Below, piece by piece: positions 37,903 to 46,572 of a DNA stretch of 64,000 bases; position 1 is the stretch's first letter, and each line of letters opens with the position of its first letter. The DNA is taken from contig NZ_CP060634.1 in NCBI RefSeq assembly GCF_014337195.1, positions 1,116,001 to 1,180,000 of the forward strand. The letters run 5' to 3'. The stretch comes from Qiania dongpingensis (GTDB taxonomy: Bacteria > Bacillota > Clostridia > Lachnospirales > Lachnospiraceae). Below the pieces are notes generated by a model that was not told the origin of the DNA, made no database searches, and saw only the letters and a list, made by a program, of their open reading frames with translations. A program made the position numbers and the translations under genes.

Positions 37903-38501
37903 TCTGTTTTCTCCTTTTCTAATTCTTTGATCCTGTTCTGATATCTGCTTAAGTCAGCAGGTTTCTTTAATTTCTCGGCTTCTACGTAGTCCGCTCGGAC
38001 CTCCAGCGGCTCCGGTGTCAAGACTGTTTCTCCCTCTGCCCTTACCTCGACACTGGTCCCTTCATAACACGGCTGCTTCCTCTCGTCTATGATGGATACC
38101 TCCACGAGGTCCATGTCCTCCACAAAACGACGCTCCAGAGCGTCATGGATATCCTCCTTGCTGGTATCCCGTTCCCGGAATCCGAAGGACCAGCCCCGAA
38201 GCTTTTTCTTTCTGGCTTTGTCAATGACTTCCGGGTCCGTAACTTCCGCCCTGGCATGGAGTCCGATACTATCTTCATATAGTTCCAGGTTGGTACTTGT
38301 GGATCCCAGGTTCCTGGTCTTGTCATGGTTTAAAAGCAGCTGCACCTCGTTATGTCTAATCGCCCGTTCAAACACCCCAGGTACAATTTGTTCCACAAAA
38401 CGCTTCCCAGTCTTACGGTCCCTCATGGGCCGCGAGTCTCTGGCAACAGCATTGACATAACCTTCGATCACCACACTGTCTGACCTTAACTCAATCCTCA
38501 T
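37899..38501 (-). CDS. HK97-type prohead protease
   Basis: 200 aa. Peptidase U35 signatures: EGYVNAVARDSRPMRDRKTG, FERAIRHNEVQLLLNHD (catalytic His) and RGWSFGFRERD (Ser). The ATG at 38501 follows AAGGTGG; the preceding frame lacks a ribosome site. It overlaps the portal gene by 11 bp. Processes the scaffold part of the capsid. Confidence 0.92.
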   Translation of the reverse strand: MRIELRSDSVVIEGYVNAVARDSRPMRDRKTGKRFVEQIVPGVFERAIRHNEVQLLLNHDKTRNLGSTSTNLELYEDSIGLHARAEVTDPEVIDKARKKKLRGWSFGFRERDTSKEDIHDALERRFVEDMDLVEVSIIDERKQPCYEGTSVEVRAEGETVLTPEPLEVRADYVEAEKLKKPADLSRYQNRIKELEKEKTE

Positions 38502-39735
38502 TGTTCTTTCCACCTTCTTTCTGCACCGAATCTGGCTCTTTCTGCCCAAGTCCACCGGTCTGATTCATGTTTGGCATGTAAAACTGTTTCGTCTCCGGGT
38601 CATACAGCACATCCTGCAGTCCAAGACGGACAAAGTCCAATCCCAGCGGAGGTAAGTTTTCTTTCAGACGGATTTCATCAATCTGCATAAATCCGTTTTT
38701 GCTGGCCGTCTCATAAGCCCGGAACCGCTTTTCGATATCTCCTTTGGTCAGCTCCGATGTATCCGCAGCAAAATAATAGACCCCTTTCTCTGATTCAAGA
38801 AGAAGGTCCCGGTTTAAGGCGCATTCCACTTCTTTTAAAATCGCATTCAGGCAATACTGGACGAAGTTCGTCTTATCCTGCTCCGTGGCTCCGCCATTTA
38901 TCATTGCGGGGGGCATATTGAACAGCTTGCAGATCTCGTCACTGTTCGTTTTCTTATTCTCGTTAAGCTGCATCTCTACGGATGTGTTGCTGGCCTCCTG
39001 AAACTCCAAACCTTCATTCAGGATGACCACATTTTCTGTATTGTTCTGATAAAGCCGATGCCAGGCGTCCTTTAATGCTTTGATCGCAGATTCTGCCAAT
39101 TTTTTAGGAGACTTTATGAATCCTTTTTTGTTCCCGCCTGTTTTCACCAGCCCTTTCTCATATTTCAGGGAATAGTATGCTACGCTCAAAACTTCGCTGT
39201 TTTCATCCACTACGCTCTTTCCGGAACGTCCATCTTCCGTATTGCGTAGAATCTTTAGGAACTCAAACGGCTTGTATTTGATACCCTGGATCATGATGTC
39301 ATAATCCTTGAATATAGGGTCTGATGTGAACAGGAAAGAAATTTCATTCTCTTTGACATAATGCAGGGAGATTATCCGAGTACCACTCCGGTTTATAAAG
39401 GCATATCCCCCTTTTCCAGTCAGATAATCCCTGACTAGCGCTCGTTTGAACTGTACTCCGTCCAGAGTATCCCCGGTGTCATCATTGATCAGCCTGGCTC
39501 TTACATCATCCTCGACTTCTTCCAGCTTTCCATCCACCAACTTATATAACCTAATTGGGATGGTCGATACCGTTTCCGCTATCTTATTCACACAGGCTGC
39601 AAAAGCCGGCACGTTCATGGCCTGTTCCCTGGTCATATAGTTATCTGTCAGACTGGCGCGCAATAATGCGTCCTCATTAGATTCTATATCCGTCTTTTCC
39701 GAATCCGGATCCGCCCTCATCCTAAAGGGCCACAT
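38491..39735 (-). CDS. HK97-family portal protein
   Basis: 414 aa, normal for the family. Features include VPAFAACVNKIAETVSTIPI, an FNMPPAMINGGATEQDKTNF segment and LPPLGLDFVRLG near the C-terminus. It forms the dodecameric DNA entry ring. Confidence 0.95.
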   Translation of the reverse strand: MWPFRMRADPDSEKTDIESNEDALLRASLTDNYMTREQAMNVPAFAACVNKIAETVSTIPIRLYKLVDGKLEEVEDDVRARLINDDTGDTLDGVQFKRALVRDYLTGKGGYAFINRSGTRIISLHYVKENEISFLFTSDPIFKDYDIMIQGIKYKPFEFLKILRNTEDGRSGKSVVDENSEVLSVAYYSLKYEKGLVKTGGNKKGFIKSPKKLAESAIKALKDAWHRLYQNNTENVVILNEGLEFQEASNTSVEMQLNENKKTNSDEICKLFNMPPAMINGGATEQDKTNFVQYCLNAILKEVECALNRDLLLESEKGVYYFAADTSELTKGDIEKRFRAYETASKNGFMQIDEIRLKENLPPLGLDFVRLGLQDVLYDPETKQFYMPNMNQTGGLGQKEPDSVQKEGGKNNED

Positions 39736-39768
39736 GGGCAGTCACTCCTTTCTATTTTTGTATCGTAT

Positions 39769-41448
39769 TCAACATACTTGCACGGTAAAGCCACTATCAT
39801 CAAAAATAATATCCTGCTGAAGCAGATAGACCGAATTAATGGTACTCACCACTCCATCTACCTTCCCATTAGATTTCTTCTTGTTGACATACCGGTTCAT
39901 ATTGGTATCATAGGTACACTTCGCATTCTCGAAATTGGTCTCCAGCAGCCGGTTCTCCTCATAATGCCATTCCCGGTTTGCGACTTTTTCTGCCAATAAC
40001 TTTGTGGGTGGATGCAACGTATCCGAATGCTGCCGGATCTCCACCGTGGTATACTTCTTATTCCATTTCTGGGCGCTTGACAGGGCGTTATATCGGTCGT
40101 ATCCGATGGCGTGGACGACTACACCTTTTGATTCTTCAAGATTAAACACGTAATCTTCAATCACCCCATAATCCACCGTCATATCACCGCAGGCAATGCA
40201 GGTTCCCGCGGCAATGGCCGCCCGGTAGTCAAACTTCTCAAACTCACTCTTCTCATCAATCCTTCCCTCCGGAATAAATGTCATGGTATGGCTTAAGATT
40301 TCTCCGTCTTCCTCGGCTGACATGGTTACGGAGCAGTTATCATTCGTCATAGCTAAATCCACGCCGACATACACCTCGCGTCCGGTCCAGTCTATATGTT
40401 TTTCTCTGCATGCTTTCACCTGATCGATTGGGATATATGTCTCTGTCCCAGCTCCCTGATAGATGATGTTGCAATGCTTTGTCAGGAAGTTCTCCCGCAG
40501 TTTCTCCCGGTTGATGGCACGCTGCCGTTTCAGCAGCAACTCGTCCCACACTTCCGGAATTTCGAGAGCCAGTGGATTGCCATGCGCCAGAATGGTATCA
40601 TCAGTTGCCCAATCCTTGGTATTGTCCGGCTCATAGAGCAACGCAAAGACAGTTTCATCATTAATCAAGCCGTCCAATATCTTTTTGGCATTGTCTACCT
40701 CGTCCTCCAGTGGATTATCAGCCGTCGGGTATTTGGTAGAGATGATAAACCCCAGTTTATTTTGAATCAGTAACTGACCTGATCGCATTGCCTCCACTGG
40801 ATACGAAATAGGAAGCGCCCCTACCTCATCAGCAATAAACACCGATGGCTCTTTTCCGTCCATACGGCTTGTGGAATAGTTGAGCGGCGTATATTTTGTT
40901 TTCGTGGGATTGTGTAGAATGTAATCCCGCAAAACCTTAAACTCGTTCTCCGCAAATAGATCAATATTGGTAGCGATCAACGGCTCCAGAGCCTCCTTGA
41001 TCTCGCGGGCCAGTGCTCCATCGGGCGCAACAGAGAAGAAACGTGAGTATGCCGGTTCCAGATAAAAAAGCAAAATAAAAAGAACAGCAACCACAAAAGT
41101 CTTACCATTCTTTCTGCATATCTCTAAAACCGCCGTCTGATACCGACGTAGCCTCTGATCCTTTCGGTGAACCGTACACAGTACCGCCGTAATCAGCATC
41201 CACTGATATCCGGCCAGCGCCGAATAAATAGACTGTCCGGCCTTCGGTCCCTTTGCCATCTTAAGCACCTTAAGGATTTTATATATCTTCTCCAGTAGAT
41301 TTTCGTTGATGACATACTTCTTATTCTTGCCCTTGTACGTCTGAAGGAAATCCACACACTGAAGGATAACATATCTCGGCGCTTTTATCTTTCCACGGCA
41401 TACCCCCTCAGCATATGCAACCGCCGGGTGTTTAACCTTCGTCCTCAT
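39769..41448 (-). CDS. terL: Terminase large subunit
   Basis: 559 aa. Terminase_1 family: the Walker A region lies at the LEICRKNGKTFVVAVLFILL segment, Walker B is PSVFIADEVGAL, and nuclease aspartates are in YVGVDLAMTNDNCS and MTVDYGVIEDYV. It packages and cuts phage DNA. Overlaps the small subunit by 17 bp. Confidence 0.95.
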   Translation of the reverse strand: MRTKVKHPAVAYAEGVCRGKIKAPRYVILQCVDFLQTYKGKNKKYVINENLLEKIYKILKVLKMAKGPKAGQSIYSALAGYQWMLITAVLCTVHRKDQRLRRYQTAVLEICRKNGKTFVVAVLFILLFYLEPAYSRFFSVAPDGALAREIKEALEPLIATNIDLFAENEFKVLRDYILHNPTKTKYTPLNYSTSRMDGKEPSVFIADEVGALPISYPVEAMRSGQLLIQNKLGFIISTKYPTADNPLEDEVDNAKKILDGLINDETVFALLYEPDNTKDWATDDTILAHGNPLALEIPEVWDELLLKRQRAINREKLRENFLTKHCNIIYQGAGTETYIPIDQVKACREKHIDWTGREVYVGVDLAMTNDNCSVTMSAEEDGEILSHTMTFIPEGRIDEKSEFEKFDYRAAIAAGTCIACGDMTVDYGVIEDYVFNLEESKGVVVHAIGYDRYNALSSAQKWNKKYTTVEIRQHSDTLHPPTKLLAEKVANREWHYEENRLLETNFENAKCTYDTNMNRYVNKKKSNGKVDGVVSTINSVYLLQQDIIFDDSGFTVQVC

Positions 41449-41890
41449 TGATCAGGTCCATAATGGTCTTTTTCTTCTCGCCCGGCTTAACCTTCGCAAT
41501 GGATAGCTTTGCCCGGCTCTGGGGGGATAGGCATAGTTCGTTACAGCATCGAAAGTATTCCTTTGACGCCTCCGCCCTGGCTTGCCGGAAGAAATTCTCA
41601 AACAGGATATCCTTGTTATCATTGGCTTTCCGGTCCAACTCCTGGATACGGTCTACGGCTATGGCTGTCTGAGCGAGGATGAACAGGTCAAGATTTCCCA
41701 GGATGTCCGCCTCCTGCAGTTCCTCCATGATGTAGTTAAATATGGCCATCTGGGATTCCGTCAGGTACAGCGGAGGCACCAGTTTGTCATTCTTACCGCG
41801 GAGCTTATCCTCAATTTCCAGGCGCTGGACCTCCTCTTCTTTTTTGATTGTGCCAGTCTTTACCCTGGCTGACTTTGCTGGCCTTGCCAT
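41432..41890 (-). CDS. Terminase small subunit, P27 family
   Basis: 152 aa. P27-type small terminase: LTESQMAIFNYIMEELQEA, LFILAQTAIAVDRIQELD and the C-terminal LCLSPQSRAKLSIAKVKPGE. Recognises the packaging site, which usually lies just upstream of this gene (see 41985-42002). Confidence 0.92.
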   Translation of the reverse strand: MARPAKSARVKTGTIKKEEEVQRLEIEDKLRGKNDKLVPPLYLTESQMAIFNYIMEELQEADILGNLDLFILAQTAIAVDRIQELDRKANDNKDILFENFFRQARAEASKEYFRCCNELCLSPQSRAKLSIAKVKPGEKKKTIMDLINEDEG

Positions 41891-41984
41891 CTAATCATCT
41901 TCCTTCTGGTCTAAAATTATCATTTCTAAGATTTTGTGTGCTTTGATGTGGGGCGTCGGTGTCCTGAAAATCGTCTATTTTTCA

Positions 41985-42002
41985 CACGACTCCCCGGGGG
42001 AT
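41985..42002. other. Candidate cos region (weak)
   Basis: A GC-rich palindromic core CCCCGGGG at 41992-41999 lies between the HNH and small terminase genes, in about 230 bp with little coding content. In HNH-containing cos phages the cut site often lies here and has a GC-rich overhang. Only position and base composition support this. Confidence 0.3.
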
Positions 42003-42012
42003 ATCCCTTTGC

Positions 42013-42126
42013 TCAACGTAAAATCCATGCTCCTCCGTAAAATTTTTTGCATATACGGTCACAATCATAAAGTATCCTGCCGTGGTCCGCCATTCCACCG
42101 GAACACTCTTTCCTTTTCTTCCTCAT
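42013..42126 (-). CDS. Possible 37-aa peptide after HNH
   Basis: 37 aa (MRKKRKECSGGMADHGRILY at the start), basic with three cysteines. Its ATG overlaps the HNH stop (ATGA), the only support for translation. It may instead be chance in the packaging-site region. Confidence 0.3.
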   Translation of the reverse strand: MRKKRKECSGGMADHGRILYDCDRICKKFYGGAWILR

Positions 42127-42506
42127 TGGTTTTCCTCCTGTTCATCAATAATCCTCTTGATGATTTCATATGGTATCTGTCCCGATTCCGCCATCTCGTG
42201 ATGCATCCCGCATACTGTCAGTAGGTTGTCATCATCCAGGCGCCGGTCATAGTCTGCCTCTATCGGTATGGCATGATGGACTGAAAGGTTCTCGTAATTA
42301 TACTGCCTGTCTGTTCTATAAAGATTCCGTATACATATCTGGCATAGGTTCTTGTCCCTTCGCCTGATCTGTTCACGCTTTTCTCTCCAACGCCTGGAGC
42401 TGCGGAACTTGTCTATATACGTCAGCTTCTTCTGCCGCGTCGGCTTCTTACCGCAATCATATCGGCTATCATGAATCCGTCCGCAATATTTACACGACTT
42501 TAGCAT
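42123..42506 (-). CDS. HNH endonuclease of the packaging module
   Basis: 127 aa. An N-terminal zinc knuckle (CKYCGRIHDSRYDC) precedes an HNH domain with CQIC, SVHHAIPIEADYDRRLDDDN and CGMHHEM. HNH proteins next to terminase genes are part of the DNA-cutting complex of cos phages such as HK97. It is the first late gene after the structured leader. Confidence 0.92.
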   Translation of the reverse strand: MLKSCKYCGRIHDSRYDCGKKPTRQKKLTYIDKFRSSRRWREKREQIRRRDKNLCQICIRNLYRTDRQYNYENLSVHHAIPIEADYDRRLDDDNLLTVCGMHHEMAESGQIPYEIIKRIIDEQEENQ

Positions 42507-42540
42507 CTATATCATCTCTCCATGTATAATGAATTGAATA

Positions 42541-42690
42541 TAAAAAGCACCCGGCCGCAGCCAAGTGCTCTGTCATCCCGGCGCCCGGGACCTGCAGCTT
42601 AAAGTCTATGCACTGCCGACTTGATCCAGCCACCGGGTTTTGATGCCCGGCAGCCGTTAAAAGGAGGGGGAGGTCATCTGTTCTTCATTC
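42541..42690 (-). ncRNA. Candidate structured late leader ending in a terminator
   Basis: About 150 nt between the late promoter and the HNH gene, much more GC-rich than its flanks. On the minus strand: CCGGG/CCCGG hairpin (about 42632-42650), CCCGG/CCGGG hairpin (about 42576-42592) and a terminator, AGCAC/GTGCT (42546-42569) with a T run. A terminator ahead of all late genes implies antitermination, or a small RNA. Which one cannot be told from sequence. Confidence 0.5.
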
Positions 42691-42697
42691 CTTCCGC

Positions 42698-42740
42698 ATG
42701 ATACCATATTAGCACTTCTGCAACGAACATGGCCGAACAT
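42698..42740 (-). promoter_or_regulatory. Late promoter with direct repeats
   Basis: An extended -10 (TGGTATCAT; -10 hexamer at 42698-42703) lacks a good -35. Instead, two copies of ATGTTCG spaced 10 bp apart (42724-42730 and 42734-42740) lie at about -35 to -50. This is the layout of an activator-dependent promoter, and the ArpU-like gene ends 4 bp away. Confidence 0.6.
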
Positions 42741-42743
42741 TTC

Positions 42744-43196
42744 TTATTTTTCTTCAAGAAATCTTGTATTCCGCATCCGGCAGCTATCCTCCGTAAATTC
42801 TATCCTACGTCGCGGGAATAAATTATTCATTTTCATAGCCACCTTCCACCAAGGGAGCCCGTCTATGTAATACAGCCGGAACATAATGCGTACTTCGCTT
42901 TTTTCTATCCCCTCTATGAACTTCTCTGCCTCCGTCATCAGCTCCAGCAGCTCCGCTTCTTTGAATTCCAACAGGGCCTTATTGCGTTCAAGCGCCGTTT
43001 TCTTCCGATAATACTCCGGCGCCGGATACCCTGATATCCTGATACTGCCATAAGTCCCGTCTTTCCTGGTCCCTTTCACGGAATCAGACACGATATCCAA
43101 CTTATCTATTTCCTTTCTCAGCTTCTCGATCCGCCTCCGAATATCCTTTATCTCCTCTTTCATTTCGCAATACTGGACCAGTATTCCTTTGTCCAA
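42744..43196 (-). CDS. ArpU/RinA-like late gene activator
   Basis: 150 aa. An N-terminal coiled coil (residues ~5-35) precedes a helix-turn-helix-like C-terminus (MFRLYYIDGLPWWKVAMKMN; DSCRMRNTRFLEE), as in DUF1492/ArpU phage transcription regulators that resemble sigma region 4. It lies right before the late promoter. Confidence 0.8.
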   Translation of the reverse strand: MDKGILVQYCEMKEEIKDIRRRIEKLRKEIDKLDIVSDSVKGTRKDGTYGSIRISGYPAPEYYRKKTALERNKALLEFKEAELLELMTEAEKFIEGIEKSEVRIMFRLYYIDGLPWWKVAMKMNNLFPRRRIEFTEDSCRMRNTRFLEEK

Positions 43197-43236
43197 TGGA
43201 TTTCTCCTCCCCTCATGTCAAGCTGCTCGTTTCCGG

Positions 43237-43563
43237 TTATTCCTTACCACCTTTTAATACCGTTTTTATACATTCTTCCACAACAGCGTTTTCCAAATCC
43301 AACACCCAGTTATTACAAGCTTCTCCTGTATCTATGTCTACGTTGGGATCAATCATTTCATTTAGCTGCTCCACAATCCGCTCCATAGGCTTGCGGGTGT
43401 TCCATGCTTTGACTGCTTCTATTTCTGTTGATTTTCCGTCTGATATCAACCCGCAATGTTCGCATTTTACGGAATATAGCGTACCGCTGCAAAGCATAAC
43501 TGTTCCCGTTTTTCCGCTGCCGCAGCAGGGGCAATAGATAGGCTTTAATTCTGTATCACTCAT
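43237..43563 (-). CDS. Lar-like restriction alleviation protein
   Basis: 108 aa. The N-terminal half is a Lar-type zinc ribbon (CPCCGSGKTG, VKCEHCG, EAVKAWNTRK). Rac Lar moderates type I restriction in E. coli; here anti-restriction activity is only inferred. The C-terminal ~50 residues are unassigned. Confidence 0.8.
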   Translation of the reverse strand: MSDTELKPIYCPCCGSGKTGTVMLCSGTLYSVKCEHCGLISDGKSTEIEAVKAWNTRKPMERIVEQLNEMIDPNVDIDTGEACNNWVLDLENAVVEECIKTVLKGGKE

Positions 43564-43578
43564 CCCAATAAACCTCCT

Positions 43579-44265
43579 TCAATTCCAATTATCCGGCTTC
43601 TCGCACCGTTCAAATTCTATCCGCCATACCCACGGGTTTGCCTCCCATCCGTAGAGGTCAAGGTCGGATTTTTGGATGGTGGAGTCCCATAAATACGATA
43701 ATGCTTCTTTCGCTGTTTTAGGCATATCTTGCCAAAATGTACCACTGAATAGCTTTCTGTGTTTTTTGTGAAAATCAATCCACCAATCATCAGTAACAGC
43801 GTATTTGAACAACTTATCATCTTTTGTATATGCTCTTATTCCTTCTCGTGCGGCCTGTTCATCAGTTATCTCCTGTAACCGCTCCGCCCGGACATCCGTA
43901 ACCTTGAGCCATATACGGGCGGCTTCTTTCGGCATGTGGATGGATGGGCGCCACTTTACGTACATGTTATCTATTAATCCTTTAGAACAACCTGCTTTAT
44001 AGAAATATGTATCTCCATTTTTCCACCACGTTTCCCGCACATACATGATATCTAACGGCTGATAGGGTGGATTCATTTGCGAAAGACATTTGCATCCAGA
44101 TTCAGATTCTTTCATTTCGTACCATTCGTCAATTTGATAGCCAGTGTGATGTTCAACCTTACCTGTCGGTTGCGGTTTAATTACCCGCCTTGTAACCGTC
44201 TTTCTCCCGTCCAGTATCGCCCGAACCATGTCGGTGTTGAATAATATCGGTAATACCCTACTCAT
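43579..44265 (-). CDS. ASCH-domain phage protein
   Basis: 228 aa. N-terminal ASCH features: LFNTDMVRAILDGRKTVTRR, IMYVRETW and a central ARIWLKVTDVRAERLQEIT. ASCH domains are RNA- or modified-base-binding folds common in phages. It overlaps the next gene by 8 bp. Confidence 0.82.
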   Translation of the reverse strand: MSRVLPILFNTDMVRAILDGRKTVTRRVIKPQPTGKVEHHTGYQIDEWYEMKESESGCKCLSQMNPPYQPLDIMYVRETWWKNGDTYFYKAGCSKGLIDNMYVKWRPSIHMPKEAARIWLKVTDVRAERLQEITDEQAAREGIRAYTKDDKLFKYAVTDDWWIDFHKKHRKLFSGTFWQDMPKTAKEALSYLWDSTIQKSDLDLYGWEANPWVWRIEFERCEKPDNWN

Positions 44266-44539
44266 GCTCCGCGCTCCCTTCTATGGCATCCAAGCACTCA
44301 TTCCAGCTTGCCGCCGCAATTTCTTTCCCGAGAGATTCTATATTACTCACATTGCCGGATAATTTCTTTCGTTCAGGCAATTCCCGAAGAGGACACCATG
44401 CTGCTTTCTCCTCAGAGCTATCATTACCATCAAAGTAATTATCTGCTGGAATACAGTACAATCCGCTTGGGTCAAGATCACCCAGCTTACAATCACCACA
44501 ACATTCCGGCAGATCCATAACCAATACTGCTTTACTCAT
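44258..44539 (-). CDS. Hypothetical cysteine-containing phage protein
   Basis: 93 aa. N-terminal CCGDCKLGDLDPSGLYC and a later WCPLRELP form a probable metal-binding cluster found in small phage proteins that are often next to ASCH genes. The start at 44539 has AGGAAGAGG upstream and overlaps the 52-aa gene (ATGA). Confidence 0.65.
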   Translation of the reverse strand: MSKAVLVMDLPECCGDCKLGDLDPSGLYCIPADNYFDGNDSSEEKAAWCPLRELPERKKLSGNVSNIESLGKEIAAASWNECLDAIEGSAEHE

Positions 44540-44694
44540 TCCTCTTCCTCCTCCAACCATTCCTCTTTGCACCTCTGGCAGTCCCGTTCTTCCCGCAGCC
44601 TGTCACATGGCCTTTTATCTTCCGGATACGGGCACCTTATGACTGCTGCCAGATGAGTGTTGTCTTTGTAGCGTATCCTATTTCCGTTTGTCAT
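44536..44694 (-). CDS. Small cysteine protein, 52 aa
   Basis: 52 aa (MTNGNRIRYKDNTHLAAVIR at the start) with four cysteines and an acidic end. It is linked by ATGA overlaps on both sides (PAPS-reductase-like gene before, the 93-aa gene after), which supports translation as part of an operon. Confidence 0.65.
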   Translation of the reverse strand: MTNGNRIRYKDNTHLAAVIRCPYPEDKRPCDRLREERDCQRCKEEWLEEEEE

Positions 44695-45827
44695 GGCATC
44701 ACCCCCGGTATGTCTTCAATGGACATCTGGCCGCCCTTCTTTGCCTCCGCCTGTTTCATTCTCCTGAAATCATTATATTTCTGTCTGTACCTATAGCTAT
44801 CTCCGAAGATATTCCATGCCGCCTTTACTACATTCGGCTCATAAGGTCTTATCTTCTCCAAATCCTCTACTGCTTTTGATGATATACTGCAACCGCAACA
44901 GCCCGTTCTTTTCAGCCCGTATACCTCGTAGGCATCTGAATACCGGATTCCGTACCGCTCTTTGTACCACGCCTTGTCCGCATCCGATACATAATACAGT
45001 GGCTTCAGCCGAAACTGCCCGCTGCTTGTTTCCGAGAAGCACATAGTTCCGTTCGCATCTTCGGATTTCGGAACGGAGCGCATACCGCCTTCATCCCGGC
45101 GTTCGCCCGTGATGATCATTTCATAGTCTTTCTGGACTTTATGTGCTACCTGCTTTTTACAATAATCACAACACTTTGCACTGATCTTGAAGTCACACGG
45201 ATTCTCTTTCATAAACTCGTATAAATATTTTGATGAATCTATCACAAGCTGAATGTTCGGTCTCGGTTCCCCGTCCCGATTGCAGCAACACAGGAAATTG
45301 ATCCCCTGTTCGGATTTTGGATACCGTTCCCGGAGTTCCTGTCTTATCTTCGCTTTATCTTCCGCATTGTCATATTCTTCCCTGATAGAGAATGGAAGTC
45401 CTTTCTTCTGTACTGTCTCCATTGCGGCTGATACTATTTTAGACATGAACGGGATACCGTGTTCTCTCGTAGACTGCACGATGTTTTTCTTCGGCCTATA
45501 TTCCGTTATCTCAACGCCATATTTATCTGCAACTTCTTTCACATGGCGCTTTGTAGCCTCCATTTCAAGCCCGGTATTAAAAAAACAGTATTTTATTTCC
45601 GGCAAGCCGAACATTATTCTTGTACGCTCCACCAAATCCAACATAATGTCGCTGTCACTTCCGCCGCTGTACGAACATATCGCATTTGGATGCTCCCGCA
45701 ATCGCTTCGCTATGATTGACTGAATCGCCTGAAATTTACCCGGTGCATCAAAATCAGCGTAATCTGGGCGATCCGTGTATATCCTTGAATGATACATTGC
45801 CTTATTGGTCTTCTTTGTCTTTTTCAT
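44691..45827 (-). CDS. PAPS-reductase-like PP-loop ATPase
   Basis: 378 aa. The PP-loop is SYSGGSDSDIML (residues ~48-60). Cysteine pairs (CCDYCKK, ~219-225, and GCCGCS, ~311-316) suggest an Fe-S cluster. Homologues are common in phages; the family also includes CysH and DndC, which acts in DNA phosphorothioation. A sulfur-transfer role is possible but unproven. The start lacks a strong ribosome site; residue 11 is an alternative. Confidence 0.8.
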   Translation of the reverse strand: MKKTKKTNKAMYHSRIYTDRPDYADFDAPGKFQAIQSIIAKRLREHPNAICSYSGGSDSDIMLDLVERTRIMFGLPEIKYCFFNTGLEMEATKRHVKEVADKYGVEITEYRPKKNIVQSTREHGIPFMSKIVSAAMETVQKKGLPFSIREEYDNAEDKAKIRQELRERYPKSEQGINFLCCCNRDGEPRPNIQLVIDSSKYLYEFMKENPCDFKISAKCCDYCKKQVAHKVQKDYEMIITGERRDEGGMRSVPKSEDANGTMCFSETSSGQFRLKPLYYVSDADKAWYKERYGIRYSDAYEVYGLKRTGCCGCSISSKAVEDLEKIRPYEPNVVKAAWNIFGDSYRYRQKYNDFRRMKQAEAKKGGQMSIEDIPGVMP

Positions 45828-45884
45828 CTTTGAAAGGAGCCAGGTACCTTTTGCGCGCGCGGCTCCGGCCTCCTTTCTTAAATC

Positions 45885-45965
45885 CTACTTATGTTTATTT
45901 ATCATCCATACGATCCATGCGGCAGTCAGGCTCGCCAACACTCCTATCACATAGTCATATATCAT
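45885..45965 (-). CDS. Possible 26-aa membrane peptide
   Basis: 26 aa, MIYDYVIGVLASLTAAWIVW followed by a basic tail (INKHK). A single hydrophobic helix with a positive end, as in small phage membrane peptides or type I toxins. AAGGAAAAG lies upstream. No family recognised. Confidence 0.4.
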   Translation of the reverse strand: MIYDYVIGVLASLTAAWIVWMINKHK

Positions 45966-46046
45966 GTGCTTTTCCTTGGTCTGAAGGTCCTTCACATTAA
46001 ATATGACTGAATTGAAAAATTTTTCTCACTCGCTTGCAGGAAAGTT

Positions 46047-46259
46047 TTATTGTCTTTCTCTTCTGGCTCTCCCTGGAAAAATATGATCCCACTGTCTTTT
46101 AAAGCTCTCCACCCACTCCAGATATTCCACATCGTACCAGTGGTTGTTTATGGTATCGCTGGTGTGCCCGGTCATCTTCGCCACCTGGTACGGGCTGTAT
46201 CCTTCATTCCGCAGGCGGTGTATCTCTGCTGCCTGGGCGTCAGTGATCGGCCTGCTCAT
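46047..46259 (-). CDS. Small HTH protein
   Basis: 70 aa. Helix-turn-helix typical of recombinase/Hin-type domains (AEIHRLRNEGYSPYQVAKMT; GHTSDTINNHWYD). Probably a DNA-binding regulator. Overlaps the next gene by 20 bp. Confidence 0.75.
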   Translation of the reverse strand: MSRPITDAQAAEIHRLRNEGYSPYQVAKMTGHTSDTINNHWYDVEYLEWVESFKRQWDHIFPGRARRERQ

Positions 46260-46572
46260 ATTTGGTCTCCAAGATTTTGTGTATCTGATCTACGGTATCC
46301 TTTCGGCACTGGACCGGCGTCCCGCCCCGCTTGCTTATCTGCATCCTGTATTTCTGGCACACCCAGATATCCCCCGTGTGGCTGATATTTTTGACCGTGG
46401 TCCTGTACTGACACTCTCCGCATTTCTTTGGCGACGTTCGGATCCCCCGGCGCCCCATATAGTCATAAAGGCTCCTGTGATCGTACCCCTCTCCCAACAT
46501 CCCCGCGATATCCTTCGCACCGCATCCAGCCGCCGCACATTCTTCGATAAGGGGACGGTATCGGTCAAACAT
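46240..46572 (-). CDS. HTH plus zinc-ribbon hypothetical protein
   Basis: 110 aa from the ATG inside the end of the previous gene. An N-terminal helix-turn-helix-like segment (EECAAAGCGAKDIAGMLGEG) is followed by a possible zinc site (CGECQY, CQKYRMQ, QCRKD). Phage early gene of unknown role. Confidence 0.6.
   Translation of the reverse strand: MFDRYRPLIEECAAAGCGAKDIAGMLGEGYDHRSLYDYMGRRGIRTSPKKCGECQYRTTVKNISHTGDIWVCQKYRMQISKRGGTPVQCRKDTVDQIHKILETKYEQADH

Noticed and set aside
42123..42506. HNH gene as a homing endonuclease
   Set aside because: It sits beside the terminase genes in the usual place of the packaging HNH protein and no intron or split gene is visible.
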